A stretch of DNA of 64,000 nucleotides from Treponema sp. (GTDB taxonomy: Bacteria; Spirochaetota; Spirochaetia; Treponematales; Treponemataceae), in assembly GCA_012520945.1 (NCBI GenBank), contig JAAYNH010000010.1, positions 91,241 through 155,240 on the forward strand, read 5' to 3'. The stretch's first letter is position 1, and each line of letters starts with the position of its first letter. A program made the position numbers and the translations under genes. The notes under the pieces were generated by a model, which had not been told where the DNA came from, made no database searches, and worked only from the letters and a program-made list of their open reading frames with translations. Of the stretch, positions 42,438-50,129 are shown one piece after another.

Positions 42438-44285
42438 ATGCTTACAAATGCGGAAATTGAAAAAAAATTGGAACAAGCCATTAAATACGGACAAAAACGT
42501 AATTACTCAAAGGCAATCCAAATTTTAGAACCGTTGGCATTAAAATACGTTGGTAAGGTACCAAAAATTATGCTTTATCTTGCCCGTTCTTATCATGCCA
42601 TAGGAAACTTAAATTTGGCCATTTCCGCATTTCATACATATGTCGCCATTGAAAGTACAGATGCTGCCGGTTGGTTTTTTTTAGGGCGCACATATTTGAC
42701 TATGAACCTTTTTTCAAAAGCATGTTCGGCACTTTCACAGAGTATAGAGCTAAATCCGCATTCTGCTGAAGCATTGGGATTTTTAGGAATTGCACTTTTG
42801 AAGATGAAAGATTCTAAAAATGCCTTAAAAGCGTTTGAAGCATCCTTGAATATTAATCCCGATGATATTCGCATAAATAACGGATATAAAAATGCACTTT
42901 TAGTTGAAGCAATTCGAACATATAATTCAGGTAATATTCAACTGGCAGTGCGAATGTTCGAATTTTTGCTTGAAAACGGCATGGAGAGCGTCCTTATATT
43001 TTTATATTATGGGCATTGTTTGCGTGATTTGAAAAAACTTGATGAGGCATTGCTTTCTTATAAAAATGCAATAAAACTTTCTCCGGATGACCCGTCTTTA
43101 AAATGGTATGAATTACAAATTATGCTTGCAAAAGGCAATGCCGAAGAATTGTACAAAAATAAAAAATATGCAACGCCAAAAGAGTATGAAACCGATATGC
43201 TAAACAATGCTGTCTTAACAGGTAATTGGCAAGTTGTAATTAAACTAGGACGCGAATATATAAAAAAATATGGTAGTGATGTAATCGTTCACAATTCAAT
43301 GGGAGAAGCATCTCGCAATTTAAAAAGATACAGAGCAGCATTAAATCATTTTCAAAAAGCACAAAATTTAAATCCGAATATTATTGCATCGCGTTATGGA
43401 CTTTTGCTTACATATCTTGATTTGGAAGATTGGAATGCACTTTTTGTTGAATTGCATAAAACTGCAGAAGGCTTGGCTGAGTTTGACGATGATACTATCA
43501 TGTATTATAACGCAATTTGTTCTGCTCATCTTGATGGAAAGCCTGAGTTTGTATTACAACAATTACAAGAAGTTTTTCTAAAACATCCTGAAGATAAGAC
43601 AATTATGTTATTACTTGCAAATCAATATGTTGAACATTCTATGTATGATTTAGCTCAAAGATGGTATGAAAGGCTTATCAAACTGGACAAAAAAAATAAC
43701 GAAAGTTATGAAAAACTTATATATTGTTATGAAATTCAAGAAAAATGGACGGAGGCGGAAAATTTATATAAAAAATATTTGGAAAGATGGCCTAAAAATC
43801 ATAAAGTGCATTTAAATTTTATACGTATGCTAAAAGCCCTTAAAAAATGGGCAAAAGCGGCAGATGAAACTGAAAAACTCTTGCCTTTTGTGAGAAATCC
43901 GTTGGCGGTAGTACGTGATGTGGCCACTTATAGACGCAATGCAAAACAGTGGAGACAAGCTGCCATTAATTACAGAACATTAATTGAAAATGATCCTGTA
44001 AATGCCGGCTTAATTTATAATTTTGTATTTTGTTTGGTTAAAGATGGTAATATTGAGCATGCACTTTTAGTTATTCAACGGTTTCATAAAATTATAAAAC
44101 CAACGGCAGAAGGATACCTTATTGAAGCAAGTTTATTATTGCAACTTATGAGGGTTGAACAAGCATTGGATTTACTTCGCCAAGCACTGCAAATTTTTCC
44201 TAATGAGAAAACCATCAAAGAAAAAATTGCACAAATTTATGATAAATCCGGCAGTTCAAACATGGCGGCGATTTTTAGACAATAA
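42438..44285 (+). CDS. Large cytoplasmic TPR protein
   Basis: 615 residues, no signal peptide, built almost wholly of TPR and TPR-like units (about 12-20 repeats; clear ones include AAGWFFLGRTYLTMNLFSKA, AEALGFLGIALLKMKDSKNA and VHNSMGEASRNLKRYRAALN). Such proteins are scaffolds for protein complexes. The gene is monocistronic in appearance, divergent from bactofilin through the shared promoter, so the two may be linked in regulation. An AAAGG three bases before the ATG is too close for a ribosome site. Partner unknown. Confidence 0.75.
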   Translation: MLTNAEIEKKLEQAIKYGQKRNYSKAIQILEPLALKYVGKVPKIMLYLARSYHAIGNLNLAISAFHTYVAIESTDAAGWFFLGRTYLTMNLFSKACSALSQSIELNPHSAEALGFLGIALLKMKDSKNALKAFEASLNINPDDIRINNGYKNALLVEAIRTYNSGNIQLAVRMFEFLLENGMESVLIFLYYGHCLRDLKKLDEALLSYKNAIKLSPDDPSLKWYELQIMLAKGNAEELYKNKKYATPKEYETDMLNNAVLTGNWQVVIKLGREYIKKYGSDVIVHNSMGEASRNLKRYRAALNHFQKAQNLNPNIIASRYGLLLTYLDLEDWNALFVELHKTAEGLAEFDDDTIMYYNAICSAHLDGKPEFVLQQLQEVFLKHPEDKTIMLLLANQYVEHSMYDLAQRWYERLIKLDKKNNESYEKLIYCYEIQEKWTEAENLYKKYLERWPKNHKVHLNFIRMLKALKKWAKAADETEKLLPFVRNPLAVVRDVATYRRNAKQWRQAAINYRTLIENDPVNAGLIYNFVFCLVKDGNIEHALLVIQRFHKIIKPTAEGYLIEASLLLQLMRVEQALDLLRQALQIFPNEKTIKEKIAQIYDKSGSSNMAAIFRQ

Positions 44286-44370
44286 TAAAAAAATGTTGCT
44301 TTATTTTAAATAATGGTTTAAAATAATAATAAGCATATGATGATATAAAAACAAAAGGAGTGTGATACAT

Positions 44371-44973
44371 ATGAAAGCAATGAATTTATATGATGCATAT
44401 AATAAAAATATGTTGCCTAAGGATGAAGGATACATTGTTTCCGGTTTTTTTCTTCCGGATACACCATATAGTATTTTTGAAGTTGTTTCTTATGCGGAAG
44501 TGAAATCTTTTCATGCAACGAACGAATCTATGACTTTTCAGACTGACGGAAAAAAAATGTATGTTTTGGTGGAGCCTGCGTCATACAATCAAAAATCTAC
44601 CGAACCGTATTTACGCCCTTCAAAGTATCAAATTCCGTTACGCTTTAATGCATTGAACGTACATACGTGTAAAAATCAATATAAAATCATGTATAGCAAG
44701 GAACCTCTTTATGTGATGACTTCATTTACCGTGCTGAAACCTGTAGGAATGAACTTTTCATTTATTGTTTTTCCGGGAGAACAAATGAGAGCAACAATTT
44801 CAACTTTGTTTGAAAAGTCTTTTTATGACCAGGCAAATGTACCATTGGTAGATTCAAAAAAGGTTGCCGATGAAATTGCAGAGTTAGTTGTAAAAGAGAT
44901 GTCTTTCCCAAATAAAAAGAAAAGCGGAGAACCTTTGGAAACAGTGAATAAAGAGAAACTAAAAGGTAAGTAA
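44371..44973 (+). CDS. Hypothetical spirochaete protein
   Basis: 200 residues from ATG 44371, chosen because AAAAGGAG lies 10 bases upstream; the GTG at 44362 is too close to it. Cytoplasmic, mixed alpha/beta, with sequences such as KDEGYIVSGFFLPDTPYSIFE and a lysine-rich tail. No recognised domain or motif. It is convergent with deoC (3 bp between stops). It is preceded by an 85-bp AT-rich gap in which no clear -35/-10 pair was found. Confidence 0.55.
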   Translation: MKAMNLYDAYNKNMLPKDEGYIVSGFFLPDTPYSIFEVVSYAEVKSFHATNESMTFQTDGKKMYVLVEPASYNQKSTEPYLRPSKYQIPLRFNALNVHTCKNQYKIMYSKEPLYVMTSFTVLKPVGMNFSFIVFPGEQMRATISTLFEKSFYDQANVPLVDSKKVADEIAELVVKEMSFPNKKKSGEPLETVNKEKLKGK

Positions 44974-44976
44974 ATA

Positions 44977-45612
44977 TTATTCAACTAAAGCAACGCCATT
45001 AGACGTGCCTAGACGGTCTGCACCATTTTCAATCATGGTAAGGGCCGTTTTTTTATCTCTGATGCCTCCTGCAGCTTTAATTTTCATTGTATTACCAACG
45101 GTTTTTTTCATCAAAATAATGTGTTCTATTGTGGCGCCGTCACTACCAAAACCTGTTGAAGTTTTTACAAAGGTAGCTCCGGCTTTTTGGGCACAAAGAC
45201 AGCCGGCAATAATTTCTTCGTTCGTTAAATAACATGTTTCTAAAATTACTTTTACGATTGCTTTTTTGCCACAAGCTATCACAACCTCTTCAATGTCTTT
45301 TTGCACGGCTTCCCAATCATGTGCTTTTGCATTTCCTATATTTATTACCATGTCAATTTCATCTGCTCCATTTTTTATAGCTTGTACAGCTTCAAAAGCT
45401 TTTGTGGCACTTTCATTTGCTCCTAAAGGGAAACCCACAACGGTACAAATTTTGACATGGGATGTTTTGAGAATTTGCTTGCAAAAAGAAACATAAGCAG
45501 GATTAACGCAAACACTTGCAAAATTATGTTTTTTCGCCTCAAGGCATAGTTTTTCTATGTCATCTTTTGTGGCAGTTGCTTTTAAATTTGTGTGATCAAT
45601 ATATTTATTCAT
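44977..45612 (-). CDS. deoC: Deoxyribose-phosphate aldolase
   Basis: About 211 residues from ATG 45612 (MNKYIDHTNLKATAT), preferred over 45624 because GAGGAAAAC lies at correct distance. DeoC splits 2-deoxyribose-5-phosphate to glyceraldehyde-3-phosphate and acetaldehyde. Motifs: IDHTNLK, VKVILETCYL, Schiff-base lysine in FVKTSTGFG, and KAAGGIRD. The Shine-Dalgarno overlaps the end of the upstream AAA ATPase gene, so translation is coupled. Confidence 0.94.
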   Translation of the reverse strand: MNKYIDHTNLKATATKDDIEKLCLEAKKHNFASVCVNPAYVSFCKQILKTSHVKICTVVGFPLGANESATKAFEAVQAIKNGADEIDMVINIGNAKAHDWEAVQKDIEEVVIACGKKAIVKVILETCYLTNEEIIAGCLCAQKAGATFVKTSTGFGSDGATIEHIILMKKTVGNTMKIKAAGGIRDKKTALTMIENGADRLGTSNGVALVE

Positions 45613-45624
45613 TGTTTTCCTCAT

Positions 45625-47385
45625 TTAATTTCCGAGTAACTGTTTTAGACTTTGAATTTCAGAAGCAAGTTTTGTTCTATCCATGTTTTGGTAGCGTTTT
45701 GGAATCATTTCACGGCTTGTACATTCTAAAACTGCCACAAGATTTTGTAATTCAATTTCATGAGGATATGTAGGCGGAATAAAGTCTTGAATAGTTTGTT
45801 CCAAATCTTTTTTAGTTACAACCATGCGTTTATCCATCGCTGCAACCATCTTTGCACGTACTAAAATGGCTTCAATATCTGCACCTGAAACTTCAAAATT
45901 TAATTTTTTGAAAAGTCCCAATAATGGGAAATTTTCCACTTTTATAAGTAATTTCTTTTTTAATATTTCAAAAAGATCAATGCGTTCTTCTTCAGATTCG
46001 GGATAAAAAAGTGCTAAGTGTTCTTCTGCACGTCCTTGCCTTTTTAAATCAATGGGGATTAAGTCGGGTCTACTTGTAATTAAAAACCAAATTATTTTTC
46101 CACGATACGCTGTATTTCCCATAAAATTTGCAATTTGTGCAAAAATGCGGCTCGCCGAACCGTCTCCGCGTTTGTCTTCGCGACTTCCTAAAAACGTATC
46201 GGCTTCATCAATCATGACAGCAACGGGTGACATTGCTTTTAGAATATTCAAGACACGCTCAAGATTTGTTTCTGAAGCACCTGCACTATGACTGTGAAAG
46301 TTTTTTAGCCTTACCATAGGAATGCCTATTTCACCTGCGAAGGCACTAACTAAAAAACTTTTTCCCGTTCCAATGGGACCTGAAATTAAATATCCCATGG
46401 GTAAAACATCAAGTTGGTTTTGTTTTATTGCTCGAACTGCATTTTTAAAACGATTTTTTACAAAATTATGTCCCGAAACAAAAGATAAGTCGTGTTGAGT
46501 TTCTAAAAATTCAAGTAAACCGCTGGCTTCTCGCTCAATAATTTCCTGCTTTTTTTTGCGTAAATATTCCATTGTGATATATTCATCGGCTTGTTCTGCT
46601 TCTTGGGCAATTTGATTTAAGTGGAACAAATTCAATCCCGAAGTCAACGTTGCCATCTTTTCTGCAGATAAACCACGTGCTAAAGTAGCCAAACCTCGAT
46701 ATTCTAAAAATTTAACAAACTGTGTTCGCACTTCTAAATCCGGTAAGGGAATGCATACTTTTACTACAGAAGGCGAAGTAGTGATGCGTATATTTACATC
46801 GCTTAAGTTTTCACTAAGTAGTATTACGGAAACATCGCCTTGCATAAAAACAGGTTCATGACTCCATCTGTTTAATGTAACTAAACAAAATCGGTCTGTT
46901 TCATCTAAGTTTGTTATATCCCCGGAAGGAATTATCGTTTCTGCATAATCAACAAGAAAAACAATACGTTTTTTTAAAGAAATGCAAATTAAAAAATATT
47001 TTTCCAAATATGTGAATGCGTCAACGGAATTTGAAGAAAGAAGAGTTGCGTCTGTAGCATCAGGGAAGAACTTTTTCATTGTTTCAAGATAGTTTTTTTC
47101 CATTGTGCTATTAAGAAAACTGACACCACAGGATTTGTCATAATAAACTATAACATTAACTGCATTGTCTCCGCCGAAAAGTACTTCTGCTATGTATTCT
47201 TGAACTTTGTCAAATTTAAATTCACCTTCTTTCATTTTATGAGGTAAAAAATCGCGAATATTTCCGTGTATAAAGTATAAATTTGCAGTTTTTGAACAGT
47301 ACTTGTACGAAAGCTCTTGTGCCCAATGAGGCAAAATTTTAATAAACTCTAAATTTTTTTTGATTAATTGTTGTGATCCACCCAT
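45625..47385 (-). CDS. AAA-family ATPase (Ycf46-like layout)
   Basis: 586 residues from ATG 47385. This start, not the ATGs at 47400 or 47391, fits the promoter (CATAAT ends six bases upstream). The N-terminal half (about 15-290) looks like a degenerate ATPase-like module (LYFIHGNIRDFLPHK). The C-terminal half is a full AAA domain: Walker A GPIGTGKS, Walker B VAVMIDEADTFLG, an Arg-finger-type region RQGRAEEHL, and sensor 2/lid (VSGADIEAILVRA). Cytoplasmic, no TM. Ycf46-type AAA proteins are one relative by layout. Substrate unknown. Confidence 0.78.
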   Translation of the reverse strand: MGGSQQLIKKNLEFIKILPHWAQELSYKYCSKTANLYFIHGNIRDFLPHKMKEGEFKFDKVQEYIAEVLFGGDNAVNVIVYYDKSCGVSFLNSTMEKNYLETMKKFFPDATDATLLSSNSVDAFTYLEKYFLICISLKKRIVFLVDYAETIIPSGDITNLDETDRFCLVTLNRWSHEPVFMQGDVSVILLSENLSDVNIRITTSPSVVKVCIPLPDLEVRTQFVKFLEYRGLATLARGLSAEKMATLTSGLNLFHLNQIAQEAEQADEYITMEYLRKKKQEIIEREASGLLEFLETQHDLSFVSGHNFVKNRFKNAVRAIKQNQLDVLPMGYLISGPIGTGKSFLVSAFAGEIGIPMVRLKNFHSHSAGASETNLERVLNILKAMSPVAVMIDEADTFLGSREDKRGDGSASRIFAQIANFMGNTAYRGKIIWFLITSRPDLIPIDLKRQGRAEEHLALFYPESEEERIDLFEILKKKLLIKVENFPLLGLFKKLNFEVSGADIEAILVRAKMVAAMDKRMVVTKKDLEQTIQDFIPPTYPHEIELQNLVAVLECTSREMIPKRYQNMDRTKLASEIQSLKQLLGN

Positions 47386-47420
47386 ATTCATATTATGCAT
47401 GATAAAATGATTCCATGCAA
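47386..47420 (-). promoter_or_regulatory. Leaderless promoter for the AAA ATPase gene
   Basis: - strand TTGCAT (47420-47415), 17 bp, CATAAT (47397-47392), six bases, ATG 47385. It selects the third of three clustered in-frame ATGs as start. A weaker + strand pair (TTTACT 47428-47433, 17 bp, TATGTT 47451-47456) may serve the ferredoxin gene. Confidence 0.6.
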
Positions 47421-47497
47421 GTAAAAATTTACTTGTCTAAAAATAAAATATATGTTAGTTTTATAACAGGAAAATTTATTTAGCGAGGTAGAAAATT

Positions 47498-47668
47498 ATG
47501 TCTTATGTTATTACCGAACAATGTGTAAACTGTGGAGCATGTGCAGGTGAGTGCCCTGTTGGAGCAATCTCAGCAGGCGATGAAACTCACATCATAGATC
47601 CTGATGTTTGTGTTAGTTGCGGTGCTTGTGCTTCTGTATGTCCTACTGAAGCAATTATTGAACAATAA
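47498..47668 (+). CDS. 2[4Fe-4S] ferredoxin
   Basis: A short gene of 56 codons plus stop: a clostridial-type bacterial ferredoxin with two cluster motifs, CVNCGACAGECP and CVSCGACASVCP, each CxxCxxCxxxCP. It begins MSYVITEQC. GAGGT lies about 8 bases upstream of the ATG. It uses more C-ending codons (ATC, GGC, TGC) than its neighbours, a sign of high expression. It would carry low-potential electrons, for example for pyruvate:ferredoxin oxidoreductase, which is not in the window. Confidence 0.95.
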   Translation: MSYVITEQCVNCGACAGECPVGAISAGDETHIIDPDVCVSCGACASVCPTEAIIEQ

Positions 47669-47673
47669 TGAAC

Positions 47674-47698
47674 TACTGCTGAATTTGCAGTAAGTTTT
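47674..47698 (+). terminator. Possible terminator after ferredoxin
   Basis: Stem TACTGC/GCAGTA with a 7-nt loop, starting 5 bases after the ferredoxin stop, followed by AAGTTTT. The stem is only 6 bp and the T run is short, so this is a weak call. Confidence 0.4.
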
Positions 47699-47769
47699 GT
47701 GTTGCTTTATGTTGCCGGGTGGTGCATTTAAATTCGATTTTTTTTGCAAAACTCGGCTGTTTTTTGAAT

Positions 47770-48012
47770 ATGATGAATAAATTTATTAAAATGCTGAAAT
47801 CTTTTTTCAGTGGAATGGGGAAATTTTTTCTCTTAGTGGCTTTATGTGCCTTATTTGCATTGGTCATTGTTTGGCCTTTATGGAAATGGGCTACTTCTTC
47901 GCCAACGTCTTATTCTGTCGTTTTGCTTTCCGTTTTGGCTTTCACTGTAGTTTTATCCGTTATTAAAAAAATATTTGCACAAATTAAGTCTTCAAAAAAA
48001 TCGAACTCTTAA
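47770..48012 (+). CDS. Small membrane protein
   Basis: About 80 residues from the paired ATGs at 47770/47773; a GTG at 47719 is in frame but adds an unlikely N-terminus. Two predicted TM helices (about 18-38, KFFLLVALCALFALVIVWPL, and 48-65, VVLLSVLAFTVVLSVI) and a lysine/serine-rich cytoplasmic tail. It is 8 bp upstream of the M23 peptidase gene, probably in one transcript. No recognised family. The start is uncertain because neither a Shine-Dalgarno nor a leaderless promoter is clear. Confidence 0.55.
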   Translation: MMNKFIKMLKSFFSGMGKFFLLVALCALFALVIVWPLWKWATSSPTSYSVVLLSVLAFTVVLSVIKKIFAQIKSSKKSNS

Positions 48013-48020
48013 TTTTTAAA

Positions 48021-48890
48021 ATGAAAGCGAAAGTTAGTTTAATTATTTTTTTATTTTTTACTTTTTCTTGTTTTGCCCAGTCAAATTTGATTAATAGATT
48101 GGATAATAAAGATATTGTTTTCAAAGAATATATTAAAAAAGTAAATGAGTCTTTTAAATTATATGCTCAAAAAAAAATACCTTCCGTGCAGTTTTATGTT
48201 TTTTATGGCGATGAAAAAATGGATTTTATGTCTTTGTGTGCCAGATGTAATTTGCGTCAAGAAACTGTAGCAACAATAAATAGAATTTCAAATCCTTCTG
48301 AAAGTTTAGCCGGAAAAAAACTTATTTTACCTACTGCTAATGGAATTTTTATACCTAAGAATGCAAAAACAGCACTTGAAGGCATTTTGAAAAAAAAGTG
48401 CTTTTCTTTTGATAAAACACTGTGCTATAATGTGAATGGAAGTGAATTTCAGTTCATTCCTGATGAGAAATTTTCACCGACGGAACGGGCTTTTTTCTTG
48501 GATGTTTTAATGCGTTCTCCTTTACCAGAAGGTGTGATTACTTCAGACTATGGCATAAGAAAAAGCCCAATTTCAGGAAAAGAACATTTTCACGGTGGCT
48601 TGGATTTAGCGGCTCCTCATGGTACTAATGTTTTAGCTTGTAAATCCGGTGTTGTTTTGCAAACGGGCTTTGATTCGGAACTTGGAAATTTTATTATCAT
48701 AAATCATGATAGCAAAAATCAAAGTTTGTATGCTCATCTTAGTGAAATTCTTAAAAAAACAGGTGATTTTGTAACTTCAGGTACAGTCATCGGCAAAGTT
48801 GGTTCTACAGGAGCATCTACGGGACCTCATTTGCATTTTGAAATTCGAAGTGGAGGCAAGAAGATTAATCCTCGAAGCGTTATTCGATGA
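48021..48890 (+). CDS. M23-family metallopeptidase with LysM-like domain
   Basis: 289 residues. A signal peptide (about 1-19, ends FSCFAQ) is followed by a LysM-like segment (about 63-108, MDFMSLCARCNLRQETVATI) and a C-terminal LytM/M23 domain (about 170-285). Metal and catalytic residues: HFHGGLDLAAPHGT (His and Asp) and GPHLHFEIRSGG (HxH). M23 enzymes cut cross-links in peptidoglycan; some, partnered with bactofilins, set cell shape. The stop overlaps the next start by 4 bp. Both LysM and M23 suggest a wall-bound periplasmic enzyme. Confidence 0.9.
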   Translation: MKAKVSLIIFLFFTFSCFAQSNLINRLDNKDIVFKEYIKKVNESFKLYAQKKIPSVQFYVFYGDEKMDFMSLCARCNLRQETVATINRISNPSESLAGKKLILPTANGIFIPKNAKTALEGILKKKCFSFDKTLCYNVNGSEFQFIPDEKFSPTERAFFLDVLMRSPLPEGVITSDYGIRKSPISGKEHFHGGLDLAAPHGTNVLACKSGVVLQTGFDSELGNFIIINHDSKNQSLYAHLSEILKKTGDFVTSGTVIGKVGSTGASTGPHLHFEIRSGGKKINPRSVIR

Positions 48891-49867
48891 AAATTAACCG
48901 ATTGTTAACATTTTTAGTTTTCTCATACTTTTTATCTTTTACTTCTATGCTTAATGCGGAAGTTTTTAGAGTTTATAACACACAAGTAGTTACTATGAGC
49001 GAAAATTTTCAAGCAGAAAAAATTTCTATTGGCATTAGTGACGCATTAGCGGTTTTTTTACCTGAAGATTGCACATTTTTACAAGGAATAGCTTTTGAGG
49101 TAAAAATTCCGAAAATTGTTGCCGGTTATTACGGTTCTATTGCTTATTCCATATATAAAGATGTTACTCCCAAACCAAAAGTCGGTAATATTGATTATTC
49201 CGGCAACAGGCTTGATTTTGACACATTTCCGGCACGCCTTAGTTATAATATTCAGGTGCCGTTACGCAAAACTCATACAATAAAACAAAATCCATATTCG
49301 GTTTTACTTTCACCCTTATCATTAGAAGAAGGTTTTGTTTTTTTACGTTTGCAACAAGTTATGAAGGGAACACCGGCAGAATTTTTTACAGCAATGTTTG
49401 ATATTGTTATTCAGCCAATTTTTATTAATGAAGGATTGTTGCATTTGGAAATTATTAAACCTGCGGGGCTTGAAGGCTGTTTTATCGTATACATAGATGA
49501 AAAAGAAGTTTTAGATTATGAAAAAGGTGTTTTTTTGAAAGAAGGTTTGCATCATCTTTCTGTAATATCTGAAACTTTTAGGAATGAAGTGCGAACGCTT
49601 ACCGTTCAAAAAGCACAGCATACAAGGCTTACAATTGAATTAAAAGATATTGCACCCACTATTCAAATTATTGCACCGGAAAATACTTTGGTTGAACTTG
49701 ATGGCATCGCTGTTAAAGAATTTGCTAAGCCCATGGTTGTTTCTGAAGGAGAACATCTTGTTAAATTAAGCGTTGGAAATTATGAAACGATACGAACGGT
49801 AAAAGCCGTTAACGGAAAGTCATATACGGTTTCTTTGTCGGTTGATGTGAATATTACGGAAGAATAA
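48887..49867 (+). CDS. Exported protein with PEGA-like C-terminal repeats
   Basis: 326 residues with a signal peptide (about 1-24, ends SMLNA). The N-terminal two thirds is beta-rich and unrecognised. The C-terminal part holds two PEGA-like units (FIVYIDEKEVLDYEKGVFLKEG and LVELDGIAVKEFAKPMVVSEGEH), which are surface or periplasmic binding repeats. It overlaps the M23 gene by 4 bp, suggesting a joint envelope role. The family is not otherwise known to me. Confidence 0.6.
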   Translation: MKINRLLTFLVFSYFLSFTSMLNAEVFRVYNTQVVTMSENFQAEKISIGISDALAVFLPEDCTFLQGIAFEVKIPKIVAGYYGSIAYSIYKDVTPKPKVGNIDYSGNRLDFDTFPARLSYNIQVPLRKTHTIKQNPYSVLLSPLSLEEGFVFLRLQQVMKGTPAEFFTAMFDIVIQPIFINEGLLHLEIIKPAGLEGCFIVYIDEKEVLDYEKGVFLKEGLHHLSVISETFRNEVRTLTVQKAQHTRLTIELKDIAPTIQIIAPENTLVELDGIAVKEFAKPMVVSEGEHLVKLSVGNYETIRTVKAVNGKSYTVSLSVDVNITEE

Positions 49868-49960
49868 TTTTTTGAACAAATCGTTTTTTTTTGATAAATA
49901 AAACATAATTTATTTAAATTTAGATTTAAGTTTTTTTATACTGTGGACGATAATATAGTT

Positions 49961-50041
49961 GTCGGACATGCAAATCCCCTCCCACCCATTGCATGTTCGA
50001 TTGCCTGATGGGCATGGCCGGTTTCTACACCGGCCTTTTTT
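49961..50041 (+). ncRNA. Candidate small RNA with C-rich loop and intrinsic terminator
   Basis: The 262-bp gap between the PEGA-like gene and PBP1A holds three hairpins in a row. First, an 11-bp stem CGGACATGCAA (49963-49973) / TTGCATGTTCG (49989-49999), one G-U, closes a 15-nt loop containing CCCCTCCCACCC. Second, TGCC/GGCA (about 50003-50015). Third, the terminator stem GGCCGGT/ACCGGCC plus T6. GATAAT (49949-49954) or TAATAT (49951-49956) could be the -10; no good -35 was found. The C-rich loop could pair with Shine-Dalgarno sequences. No match to a known RNA family was recognised. Confidence 0.5.
50016..50041 (+). terminator. Strong rho-independent terminator
   Basis: Perfect 7-bp GC-rich stem GGCCGGT/ACCGGCC with loop TTCTAC and six T residues. 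It ends the candidate small RNA, and any read-through from the PEGA-like gene, before the PBP1A promoter. Confidence 0.9.
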
Positions 50042-50094
50042 GTATGACTTCGCAATGTTCGCATAAAATATTACAAATACAAAATATTACACTG

Positions 50095-50129
50095 TTGATG
50101 AATACATTGTTTTTCTATATAATATTTGC
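50095..50129 (+). promoter_or_regulatory. Promoter for leaderless PBP1A mRNA
   Basis: TTGATG (50095-50100), 17 bp, perfect TATAAT (50118-50123), six bases, ATG 50130. No Shine-Dalgarno. It is separate from the upstream RNA, which is terminated at 50041. Confidence 0.75.

Noticed and set aside
42374..42481. Longer bactofilin with a hydrophobic N-terminus
   Set aside because: The extra residues overlap the divergent gene and both promoters; bactofilins have no TM segment of this kind, and ATG 42373 fits the -10 spacing.
47744..47772. TTGCAA-based leaderless promoter for the small membrane protein
   Set aside because: At 17 bp the hexamer would be AATATG, which overlaps the start codon; it does not fit the pattern.
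49961..50041. SRP RNA, 6S RNA or tmRNA
   Set aside because: The SRP tetraloop/Alu-like motifs, the 6S open bubble and the tmRNA tag frame or tRNA-like end were not found, and the length is too short for 6S and tmRNA.
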